64,000 nucleotides of DNA from Pyrobaculum ferrireducens (GTDB taxonomy: Archaea > Thermoproteota > Thermoprotei > Thermoproteales > Thermoproteaceae). The DNA is taken from NCBI RefSeq assembly GCF_000234805.1, contig NC_016645.1, positions 558,001 to 622,000 on the forward strand, in the 5' to 3' direction. The notes beneath the pieces are model-generated. The model was not told the origin of the DNA, did no database searches, and was given only the letters and a program-made list of their open reading frames with translations. Shown piece after piece: positions 1-8,122 of the stretch. Within the stretch, counting starts at the first letter, position 1; every line of letters begins with the position of its first letter. The position numbers were made by a program, and so were the translations under genes.

Positions 1-394
1 CGGAGGGCTCCAGCACCGGCACATAGGCCTGGACGCCGTACCACCTGGTGTCCTGCTCGTTTTGCGAAGAGTGCATCCACGGATCGTCGGCGGCGACTAT
101 GACAAAACCCCCCTCCACGCCCGTGTACGCCGCGCTGTGTAGAGGGTCGGCGGCCACGTTCAGCCCTACGTGTTTCATGGCGGTGAGCGACCTGGCGCCG
201 GCCACCGCGGCGCCATACGCAAGCTCAAACGCAGATTTCTCATTAGAGGCCCAGTGTACAAACCTATCCCTAAACTCCACGAGGGTCTCTACAATCTCGG
301 TGGAGGGCGTGCCGGGGTAGGCCGTGGCGACGGCTAGGCCGCTGGCGAGAGCCCCGTAGGCAATGGCCTCGTTCCCGAGGAGAAGCAACCTCAC
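1..394 (-). CDS. iorA: Indolepyruvate:ferredoxin oxidoreductase alpha subunit, N-terminal part
   Basis: The gene runs off the left edge, so only about 131 N-terminal residues are seen. The translation has the family signature [10 protein letters not shown]-like [10 protein letters not shown] near residue 27, then [12 protein letters not shown], an AYTGV segment, and [14 protein letters not shown], all typical of the thiamine-diphosphate IorA subunit that oxidises aryl pyruvates to aryl-acetyl-CoA with ferredoxin as acceptor. The start is GTG: the ATG two bases upstream is followed at once by TGA. A TATA element on the minus strand at 415-423 lies about 25 bases before the GTG, fitting a leaderless transcript. 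Family is clear; substrate range is by homology. Confidence 0.88.
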   Translation of the reverse strand, partial: MRLLLLGNEAIAYGALASGLAVATAYPGTPSTEIVETLVEFRDRFVHWASNEKSAFELAYGAAVAGARSLTAMKHVGLNVAADPLHSAAYTGVEGGFVIVAADDPWMHSSQNEQDTRWYGVQAYVPVLEPS

Positions 395-414
395 ATATAT
401 GTAATATTATATAG

Positions 415-423
415 GATATAAAG
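415..423 (-). promoter_or_regulatory. TATA box of iorA
   Basis: CTTTATATC on the minus strand is centred about 25 bases before the GTG of iorA, the spacing seen before most genes of this window. No ribosome binding site lies between, so the transcript probably begins at the start codon. Confidence 0.5.
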
Positions 424-477
424 CTTTCCATAGATGTGAAACGATACACTTAAAAACCTCAGACACGAATCTTGGGG

Positions 478-747
478 ATGCGCTTCTGCCCGAGAGACGG
501 GACGTTGATGGTTCCGCATAAAAAAGACGGCGTTACTGTGTTGAAGTGTCCAAAATGTGGCTACGAAGTGAAGCTCTCGGAGAAGGCCAAGGAGGCTTAC
601 AGACAGAGAGCCGAGGTCGCTGAAGAAAAGAAGAGAGGCGTCATGGTCGCTGAGGAGAGGAGGCCTGAGTACGACCAAGAGGAGATGGAGGAGCTGAGGA
701 GACAGCTTCTGGAAAACCTACAGGAGGCTGAGAGGGAGACCGATTAA
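478..747 (+). CDS. Small zinc-ribbon protein resembling the N-terminal half of TFS/RpoM
   Basis: 89 residues. The N-terminus carries a zinc ribbon (FCPRDGTLM then LKCPKCGYE, two CxxD/CxxC-like knuckles) as at the start of archaeal transcription factor S and RNA polymerase subunit M. The second, catalytic ribbon of TFS is missing; instead the C-terminal half is highly charged and predicted to be helical, rich in E, R and K. It is therefore unlikely to stimulate RNA cleavage like TFS. The start is taken as ATG 478 rather than TTG 472, with a TATA-like element (TTAAAAACC) near 449-458. Role unknown beyond a likely link to transcription or nucleic acid binding. Confidence 0.7.
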   Translation: MRFCPRDGTLMVPHKKDGVTVLKCPKCGYEVKLSEKAKEAYRQRAEVAEEKKRGVMVAEERRPEYDQEEMEELRRQLLENLQEAERETD

Positions 748-876
748 CTCAGCCTGGTTTAGGACGCTTCACCGCTCCGCAGCCGCTTCTCATCACATCA
801 ATGGAACACTACATGTTTATAAAAGCGCGCCCCCGAGGGGCGGGGTTCGGTGCGTGAAGACATATAAAGGCGTAAC

Positions 877-1350
877 ATGGCTACTGCAATGGCTAGGTAT
901 CTAAAGGCGGAGATCGTGAGCATTCTAGAAACCATGGACTCCTACGGGCAGATTGTGGGCGTCATGCTGGTCAGCGCCGAGGAGTGGGGGGACAGGGCGG
1001 TCCCCATCATAATTGGGGCCGCCGAGACGCTTTCTATAAAGAAGGGCATGGGGGAGGTCGACTTCCCCCGCCCCCTGAGCCACGACCTCTTTATGGATAT
1101 AATCGAGGCGCTGGGGGCCACCGTGGAGAAGGTCACAATCGACGCCTTGGTGTCCAGCACATACACCGCCACTGTATACATCAAGGACAGAGACGGGAAG
1201 ACGCTTTCATTCGACGCCAGGCCAAGCGACGCGGTGGCGCTAGCCGTTAGGGCAAACGCCCCTATTTACATAGCAGACAACTTGGAGAAATACGCCGAGG
1301 ATGTCCGCAAGTATCTACCGCCGCCCGGGGGCAAGGTTACTGAGGAATAG
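877..1350 (+). CDS. Bifunctional nuclease (BFN/DUF151) domain protein
   Basis: 157 residues forming essentially one BFN domain. Visible hallmarks are the VPIIIGAAE segment (about residues 46-54), a RPLSHDL segment (about 66-72) and the C-terminal DARPSDAVALAVR motif (about 113-125), all conserved in the DUF151 family, whose members have been described as nucleases acting on DNA and RNA. A strong TATA-like element (TTTATAAAAG) is at 814-823; another (ATATAAAGG) at 862-870 would favour ATG 889 over ATG 877 as start. The 3' end overlaps the convergent pcc1 gene by 14 bases. Confidence 0.85.
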   Translation: MATAMARYLKAEIVSILETMDSYGQIVGVMLVSAEEWGDRAVPIIIGAAETLSIKKGMGEVDFPRPLSHDLFMDIIEALGATVEKVTIDALVSSTYTATVYIKDRDGKTLSFDARPSDAVALAVRANAPIYIADNLEKYAEDVRKYLPPPGGKVTEE

Positions 1351-1576
1351 ACTTTTCAATAACCTGAAGGGCTCTTACAATGTCGTCGAGGGTGTTTTTC
1401 AACGTTAGGATGTCGTCGGGCCGGCGCACTACATAGCTGACTCGTATCCGCCACCGGCCCCCTACGCACTCGTGCACTATCTCCATCCCCTCTGGGAGGC
1501 CTACGTCGTCCGGCTCCACGGCGCGCGCCAGATGGCAGTCCAGCGGCGTCTCTATACTACTTACCAACTTTTTCAT
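1337..1576 (-). CDS. pcc1: KEOPS complex subunit Pcc1 homologue
   Basis: 79 residues, the usual length for archaeal Pcc1. The C-terminal helix LKNTLDDIVRALQVIEK matches the dimerisation and Kae1-contacting helix of the CTAG/Pcc1 family; the middle part (RIRVSYVVRRPDDI) fits the beta strands. KEOPS carries out N6-threonylcarbamoyl modification of tRNA A37. The ATG overlaps the end of the upstream RecJ-like gene by 20 bases. The order S15, RecJ-like, Pcc1 is shared by many archaea, which supports the call despite the small size. Confidence 0.75.
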   Translation of the reverse strand: MKKLVSSIETPLDCHLARAVEPDDVGLPEGMEIVHECVGGRWRIRVSYVVRRPDDILTLKNTLDDIVRALQVIEKSIPQ

Positions 1577-2600
1577 AGGCTTGTAGAAACTCGGCGTATT
1601 TCCCCGCCTCTACGTATACCAGCAGGTGGGTTGGGTACTCCAGCACCTGGCCGAGCTCGGCGAAGATCGCGGCGGCGCCCTTCAGCTGGGCCCTCTGGCC
1701 GTGGGGGGGAATCAACGCAATTAGATGGCCTCCCGAGGCGTCGTACCTCAAGGCAACCCAGTTAACCAGCTTCATGTAGTGAGAGATGTACGGAGGGAGT
1801 TTGTGTATATAGAAGGGATTCTGCACGGCCACCACGCCGTCCCTTGCCCTTTTGATAACTGTGTAGAAAGTCTCCGCCAGGTTAGACACATACACGTCTA
1901 TCTCCTTACCTATGAAATTCGCCAAGTCGGCCTCCAGCCTCTCGGCGACGTCGGGGGCTTTTATGTCGGGCGAGTAGTACCTAATCGCCTTGTCCAGCAG
2001 GGCCGTGTGGAAACCCTCGCTGGCGACGACGCCCAGCACCCAGTCAAGTACCCTCACGGCGTCCCCCGGGAGGGAGTCAAAAACACGGCCAGTTACGCCG
2101 GGTATTATGGGCAACGTGGAGAGCGGCAACGCCCTCTCTATAGGAAGCTCCCCCATGAAGGGGAAGACTATGGAGAGCCTCTCGTCGCCTCTCGACAGCT
2201 CCCGGGGGAGCTGACACTTGTACTCGCAGTAATCCACACTCCACGCGTAGTGGCCGACGAAAAGCGCCCTGTAGATCTCCTCCTCGAGGGGCAGTAGCGA
2301 CGTAATGATGTGAGCCGCCAACTGGCTAATTGAAGAGAACTCAGTCCTGTAGATCTTGTCGTCGACGCCGATTTCCCACTCAGTTATGTACATACCCTGG
2401 CATTTGAAGCCAACACACACGCCCTCCCGCGGGGGCCAGTCTAAGACGTCTACATGCACGGTCTCCCCCAGGGCGTGAGCCAGGGCGTATGCGGCTAGGT
2501 AGGCGTCCACCGTCCTCCTGCTGTATATCCGCAACGGGTTCTGCTTCAAGTACTCCAGGAATCTGTCGACGTGGTCAATAACAAAGTTTCTAATATCCAC
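1557..2600 (-). CDS. RecJ/GAN/Cdc45-like protein, probably catalytically inactive
   Basis: 347 residues, start GTG. No catalytic DHH or DxD motif of the DHH phosphoesterases can be found, and sequence resemblance to RecJ is weak by eye. The identification rests on synteny: in many archaea the gene between ribosomal protein S15 and Pcc1 encodes the GINS-associated nuclease or, in Crenarchaeota, an inactivated RecJ-like protein that acts as the Cdc45 of the archaeal replicative helicase. The C-terminal part (YDASGGHLIALIPP, about residues 287-300) could correspond to the DHHA1 region. A 22-base gap to S15 includes a TATA-like stretch, so it may also have its own promoter. Confidence 0.5.
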   Translation of the reverse strand: MDIRNFVIDHVDRFLEYLKQNPLRIYSRRTVDAYLAAYALAHALGETVHVDVLDWPPREGVCVGFKCQGMYITEWEIGVDDKIYRTEFSSISQLAAHIITSLLPLEEEIYRALFVGHYAWSVDYCEYKCQLPRELSRGDERLSIVFPFMGELPIERALPLSTLPIIPGVTGRVFDSLPGDAVRVLDWVLGVVASEGFHTALLDKAIRYYSPDIKAPDVAERLEADLANFIGKEIDVYVSNLAETFYTVIKRARDGVVAVQNPFYIHKLPPYISHYMKLVNWVALRYDASGGHLIALIPPHGQRAQLKGAAAIFAELGQVLEYPTHLLVYVEAGKYAEFLQAYEKVGK

Positions 2601-2622
2601 GTAGAAACAGCTACAGTATATA

Positions 2623-3078
2623 TTAAGTTGCTAGGTGGGAGAGCTCCTGCGGGTTGTACACAAAGTCCCGCGGTAGTTTGCCCACTCTTTTGTAATACTT
2701 AACGAGGCGGTGTATCTTAGACTCAACGAGTTGCAGACCTCTCCTCGACGCTGAGTCCTTCGGGTGCTCCTCTAGATGTTTCCTAATTCTCAAAGCCCGC
2801 CTCACGAGGTTAAGCAAATCCTCGGGGAGCTCCTGCTTGACGCCGCGCTCCTCTAGAATTCTCGTCAGCTTCTTGCCGGTAATCGGCTTCACCAGGGGAA
2901 TCCCGTACTGATCCCTCAGTATTATGCCTATCTGCGACGGCTTGAAGCCGCGCCGGGCCAGCTCCACGGCTAGCTGCTCCACCTCCTCTGGGGTGTACTG
3001 AATCCAGTTGGGGACAGTTGGACGCGCAGGCCTGACAGAGCTAGACCTCCCCCTCTTGTCGCGTGATCGGTGAGGCAC
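2623..3078 (-). CDS. rps15: 30S ribosomal protein S15 (uS15)
   Basis: 151 residues, the archaeal/eukaryotic long form with a basic N-terminal extension ([12 protein letters not shown]). Family features include the [10 protein letters not shown] segment, [18 protein letters not shown], and the C-terminal [17 protein letters not shown] that binds 16S rRNA. Start is GTG, with a TATA element (ACTTATAAAC) about 25 bases upstream on the minus strand near 3100-3109. It is the first gene of an apparent operon with the RecJ-like gene and pcc1. Confidence 0.95.
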   Translation of the reverse strand: MPHRSRDKRGRSSSVRPARPTVPNWIQYTPEEVEQLAVELARRGFKPSQIGIILRDQYGIPLVKPITGKKLTRILEERGVKQELPEDLLNLVRRALRIRKHLEEHPKDSASRRGLQLVESKIHRLVKYYKRVGKLPRDFVYNPQELSHLAT

Positions 3079-3151
3079 GGCGTCACAACTATACGCAGTT
3101 TATAAGTTTTACCGCTAACAGTATATATACCGGAGCCGGACGCTGCGGGAC

Positions 3152-3883
3152 GTGGGCGAGCCCCCTCCATGGCTCTGGGACCTCCCGTTGATAAATTTAT
3201 ATAACACAGACGTCATTGGCTTTATGTACGACGTGCCTTTCGTCGCAACTCCCGAAGTCGTCGTGAGGAGGATGCTACAGCTAGCCCGGGTCCAGCCCGG
3301 CGAGGTGGTCTACGACTTGGGGTCCGGAGACGGGAGGATTGTCATCATCGCCGCAAAGGAATTCGGCGCCAGATCCTACGGAGTAGAGATAAGGAAAGAC
3401 CTCTACGAGCAGTCAATGGCGCGGATAAAAGACATGGGGCTCGCCGACAGGGCCACCATAATTAACGCCAGCTTCTACGACGTGCCGCTTACAGACGCAG
3501 ACGTGGTGACCATGTACCTACTCACAAGCGTAAACGAGAGACTCAGACCGAAGCTAGAAAAAGAGCTCAGACCAGCCACCCGTGTCGTGACCCACGACTT
3601 CGAAGTCCCCGGCTGGAGGCCAGTCGTGGTCGAGGAGGTTTACGAAGACTGGAGAAGCCACAAGCTGTACCTCTACAAGATACCCGGCAGGGAGATCCCC
3701 CTGCCCGGCAAGCCCGTAACGGTCGAGGACAGGTGGCTTAGACAAGTCGCCGAGCTAATCGACGGCAACAGGTCGCTGGAGGAGATAGCCGGGAAGCTGG
3801 GGGTCCCCATTAGGAGGGTCAGGGAGGCCGTGGAGCAGTTAAGCAAAATCGGCGCCGTCGAGGAGGTGAAAATCATTAAATGA
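3152..3883 (+). CDS. SAM-dependent methyltransferase with C-terminal winged helix
   Basis: 243 residues. Residues about 20-170 form a Rossmann methyltransferase with motif I VYDLGSGDGRIVI and acidic GVEI after strand 2. The arrangement PFVATPEVVVRRML followed by motif I resembles the small crenarchaeal Dot1-like protein lysine methyltransferases (aKMT family), so chromatin proteins are plausible substrates. Residues about 195-243 look like a winged helix (SLEEIAGKLGVPIRRVREAVEQL), which would be an extra DNA-binding domain not present in the minimal family. It starts a co-directional run; its stop overlaps the deoxyhypusine synthase start by 4 bases. Confidence 0.7.
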   Translation: MGEPPPWLWDLPLINLYNTDVIGFMYDVPFVATPEVVVRRMLQLARVQPGEVVYDLGSGDGRIVIIAAKEFGARSYGVEIRKDLYEQSMARIKDMGLADRATIINASFYDVPLTDADVVTMYLLTSVNERLRPKLEKELRPATRVVTHDFEVPGWRPVVVEEVYEDWRSHKLYLYKIPGREIPLPGKPVTVEDRWLRQVAELIDGNRSLEEIAGKLGVPIRRVREAVEQLSKIGAVEEVKIIK

Positions 3884-4761
3884 GAGAGGTCGTAGAGCTC
3901 TACAGAAGGATAGGGGGTTTCCAAGCTCTCCACGTCGCCGAGGCCTACGACATATTAAAAGAGGCTGTGGAGAAGGCCGACCTCCGGTTCCTCTCGTTTA
4001 CGGGTAATCTAGCGGCCACGGGGCTGAGAGAGGTCTTCGCAGAGGCAATAGGCAGAGGGCTGTTCCACGCCGTGGTAACTACGGCGGGGGCTCTAGACCA
4101 CGACATAGCCAAGAGCATGGGGGCCGCCTATACGCCCGGCTCCTTTGATCTAGACGACGTGGAGCTCTCCACGAAGGGGTACCACCGACTGGGCAACGTG
4201 GTGATTAGGAAAGAGGAGTACGGCCCCCTTGTGGAGAAGTTTATACTACAGCGGTGCGACAAGCTGTGGGGGAGGTCGCTGGCTACGTACGAACTCGCGG
4301 AGATCCTCGGCGCCGACATGCCCGAGAGCTCCATCCTCGGCGCCGCGGCGCGGGCAGGTGTCAAGATCTTCGTCCCCGGCATAGTCGACGGGGCCGTGGG
4401 CACCGCCCTGTTGACCTGCAACGACATCGCCAGGACTAGGAAAGGCGCCTCCAGGTTGTTTATAGACGTGTTAAAAGACGAGGAGGAGATCAGAGAGATG
4501 GTGTACAGAGCCGGGAAACTCGCCGCGCTCATTGTAGGCGGCGGCATTAGCAAACACCACGTGATATGGTGGGCCCAGTTCAGAGGTGGCCTCGACTACG
4601 CGGTGTACGTCACCACCGCCGTTGAGTACGACGGCTCCCTCAGCGGGGCCAGGCCGAGGGAGGCCATAAGCTGGGGCAAGATAAAGCCCACCGCCAAGTC
4701 TGTGTATATACATGCAGACGCTACGCTGGTTCTCCCAATACTCCTAAAAGCCGTAGTATGA
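3880..4761 (+). CDS. dys: Deoxyhypusine synthase
   Basis: 293 residues. It transfers the aminobutyl group of spermidine to a lysine of aIF5A. Conserved blocks are FLSFTGNLAATGLR, TTAGALDHDIAK, the GGGISKHHVIWW segment and SGARPREAISWGKI, the last carrying the catalytic lysine in SWGK. Length is a little shorter than the eukaryotic enzyme, normal for archaea. Both ends overlap neighbours by 4 bases (ATGA-type junctions), so it is translated in an operon with the upstream methyltransferase and the downstream membrane glycosyltransferase. Confidence 0.95.
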   Translation: MREVVELYRRIGGFQALHVAEAYDILKEAVEKADLRFLSFTGNLAATGLREVFAEAIGRGLFHAVVTTAGALDHDIAKSMGAAYTPGSFDLDDVELSTKGYHRLGNVVIRKEEYGPLVEKFILQRCDKLWGRSLATYELAEILGADMPESSILGAAARAGVKIFVPGIVDGAVGTALLTCNDIARTRKGASRLFIDVLKDEEEIREMVYRAGKLAALIVGGGISKHHVIWWAQFRGGLDYAVYVTTAVEYDGSLSGARPREAISWGKIKPTAKSVYIHADATLVLPILLKAVV

Positions 4762-5720
4762 TCGCCGAGGCGGCGCCTCCCCTCCTCGCCTTCTCTACAG
4801 GAGCCGTCTTTGGCTGGTGGTGGGTCGGCTTCCAGAAGAGTCGGGGGATAACCTCCCGCGACGTCTACAAAGGCGTGGAGGGGGTGCCGAGGGCCGGCGG
4901 CCTCATAGCGCTGGTGGCAGCCGCCGTGGGCTACGCCGCGGCCACCCCCATCAGCACAAAGGCCGCCGCGGTCCTGCTGATATCTCTCATAGTGGGCTTG
5001 CTGGGCCTTCTGGACGACTTGAGGGGGGTCAGCGAGTACGTACGGGTGCTGGTGCCGGTGGTCCTGGCGCTGGCGCTGGGGAGGGCCGTGGACGGCGTGA
5101 GGCTGACGATTCCCATGGTGGGCCTCTTCTACGGAGCCACGGGTTGGCTCGCGGTCTTGGCTCTGCCCATTATGACCAACGCCTTCAACATGCTGGACCC
5201 GGTCAACGGCTACCTACCAGCCGCCAACGTGGTCATAGGCCTCGCGCTTCTGGCAACGGCGGCCGTGAAGGGGCAGGCCGAGGCGTCTCTCCTCCTGGCG
5301 GTACACACAGCGGCGTCCGCGGCGCTGTACCTCTACAACCGCTACCCAGCCAAGACCTTCAACGGCAACGTGGGGAGCTACTTCCTAGGCGCCAGCATCT
5401 CCACCATAGCCGTGCTGTACGACCTCGTGGCCTATTTAATACTGGCAGGCCTCCCCTTCGTGGTGAACGGGGCCCTCATAATATTCTCGTCAGGGGGGAT
5501 AAAGGGACGTGAAAAAATCCAGAGGCCCACCATCCTGGAGGGCGGGCTGGTGAGGCAGGACTGCAACTCGCCCATTCTCACCCTGGTTAGGCTAGCCGTG
5601 GCCGAGAGGCCCATGTCGGAGTACCAAATCTTCAAAGCTCTTACCCTCATCACTGCGGCCACCTCGGGGCTGACCGTACTGCTAGTCGTTGCGCTACGCC
5701 TGCTTTCCCTGCCGATATGA
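4758..5720 (+). CDS. Polyprenyl-phosphate GlcNAc-1-phosphate transferase-like enzyme (MraY/WecA/Alg7 family)
   Basis: 320 residues with about nine or ten hydrophobic segments. Catalytic landmarks of the family are present: LGLLDDLRG (aspartate pair, about residues 81-89), NAFNMLDPVNG (about 139-149) and the cytoplasmic loop KTFNGNVGSYFLG (about 198-210). Such enzymes load the first sugar phosphate on a polyprenyl phosphate lipid, here probably for N-glycosylation of surface proteins. It overlaps dys by 4 bases and the next small membrane gene by 4 bases. Confidence 0.87.
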   Translation: MIAEAAPPLLAFSTGAVFGWWWVGFQKSRGITSRDVYKGVEGVPRAGGLIALVAAAVGYAAATPISTKAAAVLLISLIVGLLGLLDDLRGVSEYVRVLVPVVLALALGRAVDGVRLTIPMVGLFYGATGWLAVLALPIMTNAFNMLDPVNGYLPAANVVIGLALLATAAVKGQAEASLLLAVHTAASAALYLYNRYPAKTFNGNVGSYFLGASISTIAVLYDLVAYLILAGLPFVVNGALIIFSSGGIKGREKIQRPTILEGGLVRQDCNSPILTLVRLAVAERPMSEYQIFKALTLITAATSGLTVLLVVALRLLSLPI

Positions 5721-5941
5721 AAAAGGCGCTCCTCGTCGTCGCACTGTCCTACGGCTTTCTACTAGCTCTATTCGCAACGGCCGCGTACGCACTGGCGGTG
5801 TTTAGGACGAAGATCATAGGCGGCTTCACGGTGGGCGACGTCGCGGTGGTGCTCGCAGTCCTTATCTACGGACTGTTTATATATACCGCCGGGTTATACG
5901 TAAAACGTGTCACTTGCAACGGCGGACGTCGAGACACTTAG
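5717..5941 (+). CDS. Small two-helix membrane protein of unknown function
   Basis: 74 residues with two strong hydrophobic segments (about residues 3-28 and 42-62) and short polar ends. No family recognised. It overlaps the end of the glycosyltransferase by 4 bases and its 3' end overlaps the next small gene by 35 bases, so it belongs to the same operon. Being next to a Ras-like GTPase and a small coiled-coil protein, it could be the membrane anchor of that module; this is inference only. Confidence 0.6.
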   Translation: MKKALLVVALSYGFLLALFATAAYALAVFRTKIIGGFTVGDVAVVLAVLIYGLFIYTAGLYVKRVTCNGGRRDT

Positions 5942-6053
5942 GTGCATAACCGGGGAGTCCAAATGGGAGCTGTGTCTAAGGCTGAAAAAGGCGAGAGAGG
6001 CAGTTGCGGAACTCGAAGCGAGAATTGAAAAACTCCTGGAGGTGGCGCCGTGA
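5907..6053 (+). CDS. 48-residue helical (coiled-coil) protein
   Basis: A GTG-started frame of 48 codons that begins SLATADVETLRC and ends LEARIEKLLEVAP. The second half (KKAREAVAELEARIEKLL) has heptad-like leucine/alanine spacing. Its TGA overlaps the GTG of the GTPase gene by 4 bases, the same junction type used by its neighbours, and the frame is open exactly across the gap between the membrane gene and the GTPase. This context, more than the sequence, argues for a real gene. Function unknown; a partner of the GTPase is plausible. Confidence 0.5.
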   Translation: MSLATADVETLRCITGESKWELCLRLKKAREAVAELEARIEKLLEVAP

Positions 6054-6535
6054 AGAGGGCGTCGGTGGCAGTACTGGGCGTAGGAGGCGTGGGGAAGACC
6101 ACCTACGTATTCAGACTCCTGGGGCTCTCTATAAAGCCCAGAGCCACACTGAGGCCGGGTATATACCGCATGTACCTCAGCGACCGGGAGCTGGACTTCA
6201 TAGACGTGCCGGGCCAGGTAGCCACAGAAGTAGCGAGAAACTTCGCCAAGGCGTGGACCTTCTACGTAGACCTCATGATCTACATGTACGACCTCACAGA
6301 CCAGGCGTCGCTGTACGCAATAGCCGAGCTCCACAGCGCCCTACTAGACCGCGGGATATCCCCCTACAGAAAGGTGGTGCTGGTGGGGAACAAGCGGGAT
6401 CTTGCAGAGGAACTCGGCCTATTCGTCGAGGGCGACGAGATAGCCGCGGCGGTCGGCGCCCCGAAGATCTACTACATATCAGCTCTAAAAGACAATATTG
6501 AATATTTATACAAACCCCTAGAGGAAAATATATGA
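6050..6535 (+). CDS. Ras/Arf-like small GTPase
   Basis: 161 residues, a single G domain. G1 is GVGGVGKTT (residues 10-18), the G3 equivalent is DVPGQ (about 53-57, proline in place of the usual second position), G4 is NKRD (about 113-116) and G5 is probably SALK (about 149-152). A conserved threonine suitable for G2 lies around TLRPG (about 33-37). Such GTPases occur in archaea without known effectors. It lies in a tight operon with a two-helix membrane protein, a small coiled coil and an unknown 282-residue protein, suggesting a membrane-linked signalling or trafficking role. Confidence 0.85.
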   Translation: MKRASVAVLGVGGVGKTTYVFRLLGLSIKPRATLRPGIYRMYLSDRELDFIDVPGQVATEVARNFAKAWTFYVDLMIYMYDLTDQASLYAIAELHSALLDRGISPYRKVVLVGNKRDLAEELGLFVEGDEIAAAVGAPKIYYISALKDNIEYLYKPLEENI

Positions 6536-7380
6536 TCCCCCGCGACGACATTATCTTAGGCATTTTATCCTCACCGCCGGCGGCGCTCCTCCTCGAAATA
6601 GAAGAGGCCAAGCCCATGCAGAGGGCAAGGCCCCTATTCGACTTCTTCTCAGAACTAGGGGCCCTCCAGAAAAAAGGCGACAAGTATAAAAGGGGCCGCC
6701 TTGAGATAAACCTCGGCGAACACTCCCCCATATCTGACGCCGTCTCCGAGCTGTTCCAACACGTCGCCTTCCCCTACCTAATCTCGGGCAGGAGGGTGGG
6801 CAGACTCACCCCAGATCTCCAACGTGCGCTGTACACATACACCTCGGCATACCAAGCCCTCCGCATAGCCCTCACCCAAGACCTCCTCAGATACGGCGGC
6901 TTGACGCTGGTGGCGGGGTGGTTCCCCTGCGCCTTCTCGTCAGAGCTGATGTCCATCGCCGGCCGCGACGTCGTGATACTAGAAGAGAGAGAAGACATAG
7001 TCGCCCTGGAGATGGACAGACTATCGCTAATCCCCCTCGCCCCGGCCCCCCTCGGCCAGGAGCTCGCCGCCGCCAGCTTCTACGCCTTTGAAATAGCCCC
7101 CCTGAGCAACCTCGACGAAGTAGCGGAGAAGTACGGAAAATTCAACACAGCCGTGGTCTGCGGCAGAGGCGCAGACCTCGACAAGCTCGGCAAAGTGGCA
7201 GAGGAGGTGTACTACATAGCCACACGCGACAGGCCGATAGCCCTGCTAAACAACGCCCTACTAAACGGCCTCGGCCTCGCGGCCCCCAGCGAAGAGCTAG
7301 AAAAGACGCTGAGAAAAGCCCAGAGGCAGGAGCTGGGCCCATTCGACGTATATATACTAAGGGGTACAGGCCCCACCTGA
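6532..7380 (+). CDS. Unknown protein encoded with the small GTPase
   Basis: 282 residues, no confident family. The central part GGLTLVAGWFPCAFSSELMSIAGRDVVILEERED (broken here at about residues 123-156) has the look of a Rossmann-type strand-turn-helix followed by a strand ending in acidic residues, so a degenerate nucleotide or SAM-binding fold is possible. The start overlaps the GTPase stop by 4 bases and the 3' end overlaps the convergent HAD phosphatase gene by 24 bases. Could be an effector or regulator of the GTPase; not testable by eye. Confidence 0.6.
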   Translation: MIPRDDIILGILSSPPAALLLEIEEAKPMQRARPLFDFFSELGALQKKGDKYKRGRLEINLGEHSPISDAVSELFQHVAFPYLISGRRVGRLTPDLQRALYTYTSAYQALRIALTQDLLRYGGLTLVAGWFPCAFSSELMSIAGRDVVILEEREDIVALEMDRLSLIPLAPAPLGQELAAASFYAFEIAPLSNLDEVAEKYGKFNTAVVCGRGADLDKLGKVAEEVYYIATRDRPIALLNNALLNGLGLAAPSEELEKTLRKAQRQELGPFDVYILRGTGPT

Positions 7381-8040
7381 CAGTATAATATCCACAGCCT
7401 CCCTAAAGCCGAGGCCGCTAGGCCTCTCAACGACAACCCTAGCCGCCTCCTTGGCGGCCGGCGTCGCGTTCCCTACGGCGAACCCCCACGTCCTCCTCAG
7501 CATACCCACATCCACATCGCTGTCCCCCACAGACGCCACCTGGAAACACGGGACGCCAAGCCTCTCACACAGCCACGCCACGGCGACGCCCTTGTCGACC
7601 ACCGCCGGCCTAACGTGAATGGCGTAGCCGCTCGACTCCACCACGTAGCCGGGCGGCACGGCGGACCTCACGCGCTCCAGAGCGTCGGCGGCCAGCGGGA
7701 CGTATGCCAAGTCGAACCGCCTGCACTTATTCTGGGGACTAGGCGCCACCGCCCCCGTCGCCAGCACCGCCCCGTCCACCCGAGACATGTCGCCGGAACA
7801 CAGCTCGTGAGTCTCCCCATCCAGATAGACAAGACAGCCATTTTCAGCAATGACATCCCTAATCCCCAGATACCGCGCTATGGCCAGCGCAAAATCCAAA
7901 CCGTTGGCAGTGGCGAGGACAACCCTCAACCCGGCGTCACGCGCCCTCCGAAGAGCCAGAAGCGCCTCAGCCGACAGCTCGTACGTATTACGGCTAAGAG
8001 TCAACGTCCCGTCCAGATCCACCACCAAAACCCTACACAT
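7357..8040 (-). CDS. HAD-superfamily phosphatase, archaeal phosphoglycolate phosphatase type
   Basis: 227 residues from ATG 8040. HAD motif I is DLDGTLT (residues 7-13), motif II around ATANG (about 44-48), motif III lysine in VDKGVAVAWL and motif IV in SVGDSDVDVGML. The C2-type cap lies between motifs II and III. The set and length match the archaeal TA0175-like phosphoglycolate phosphatases, which clear 2-phosphoglycolate. A longer frame upstream exists, but a TATA element (TTTTTATATTC) on the minus strand near 8062-8072 lies 25 bases before ATG 8040, so this start is chosen. Confidence 0.88.
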   Translation of the reverse strand: MCRVLVVDLDGTLTLSRNTYELSAEALLALRRARDAGLRVVLATANGLDFALAIARYLGIRDVIAENGCLVYLDGETHELCSGDMSRVDGAVLATGAVAPSPQNKCRRFDLAYVPLAADALERVRSAVPPGYVVESSGYAIHVRPAVVDKGVAVAWLCERLGVPCFQVASVGDSDVDVGMLRRTWGFAVGNATPAAKEAARVVVERPSGLGFREAVDIILSGGACTP

Positions 8041-8122
8041 CACACGCCGCAAGACAGACTGAATATAAAAACAGAAGCGGCGACGGGAGCCGGCCACCAA
8101 GCAACGAGAAGAGCCTCAACAG

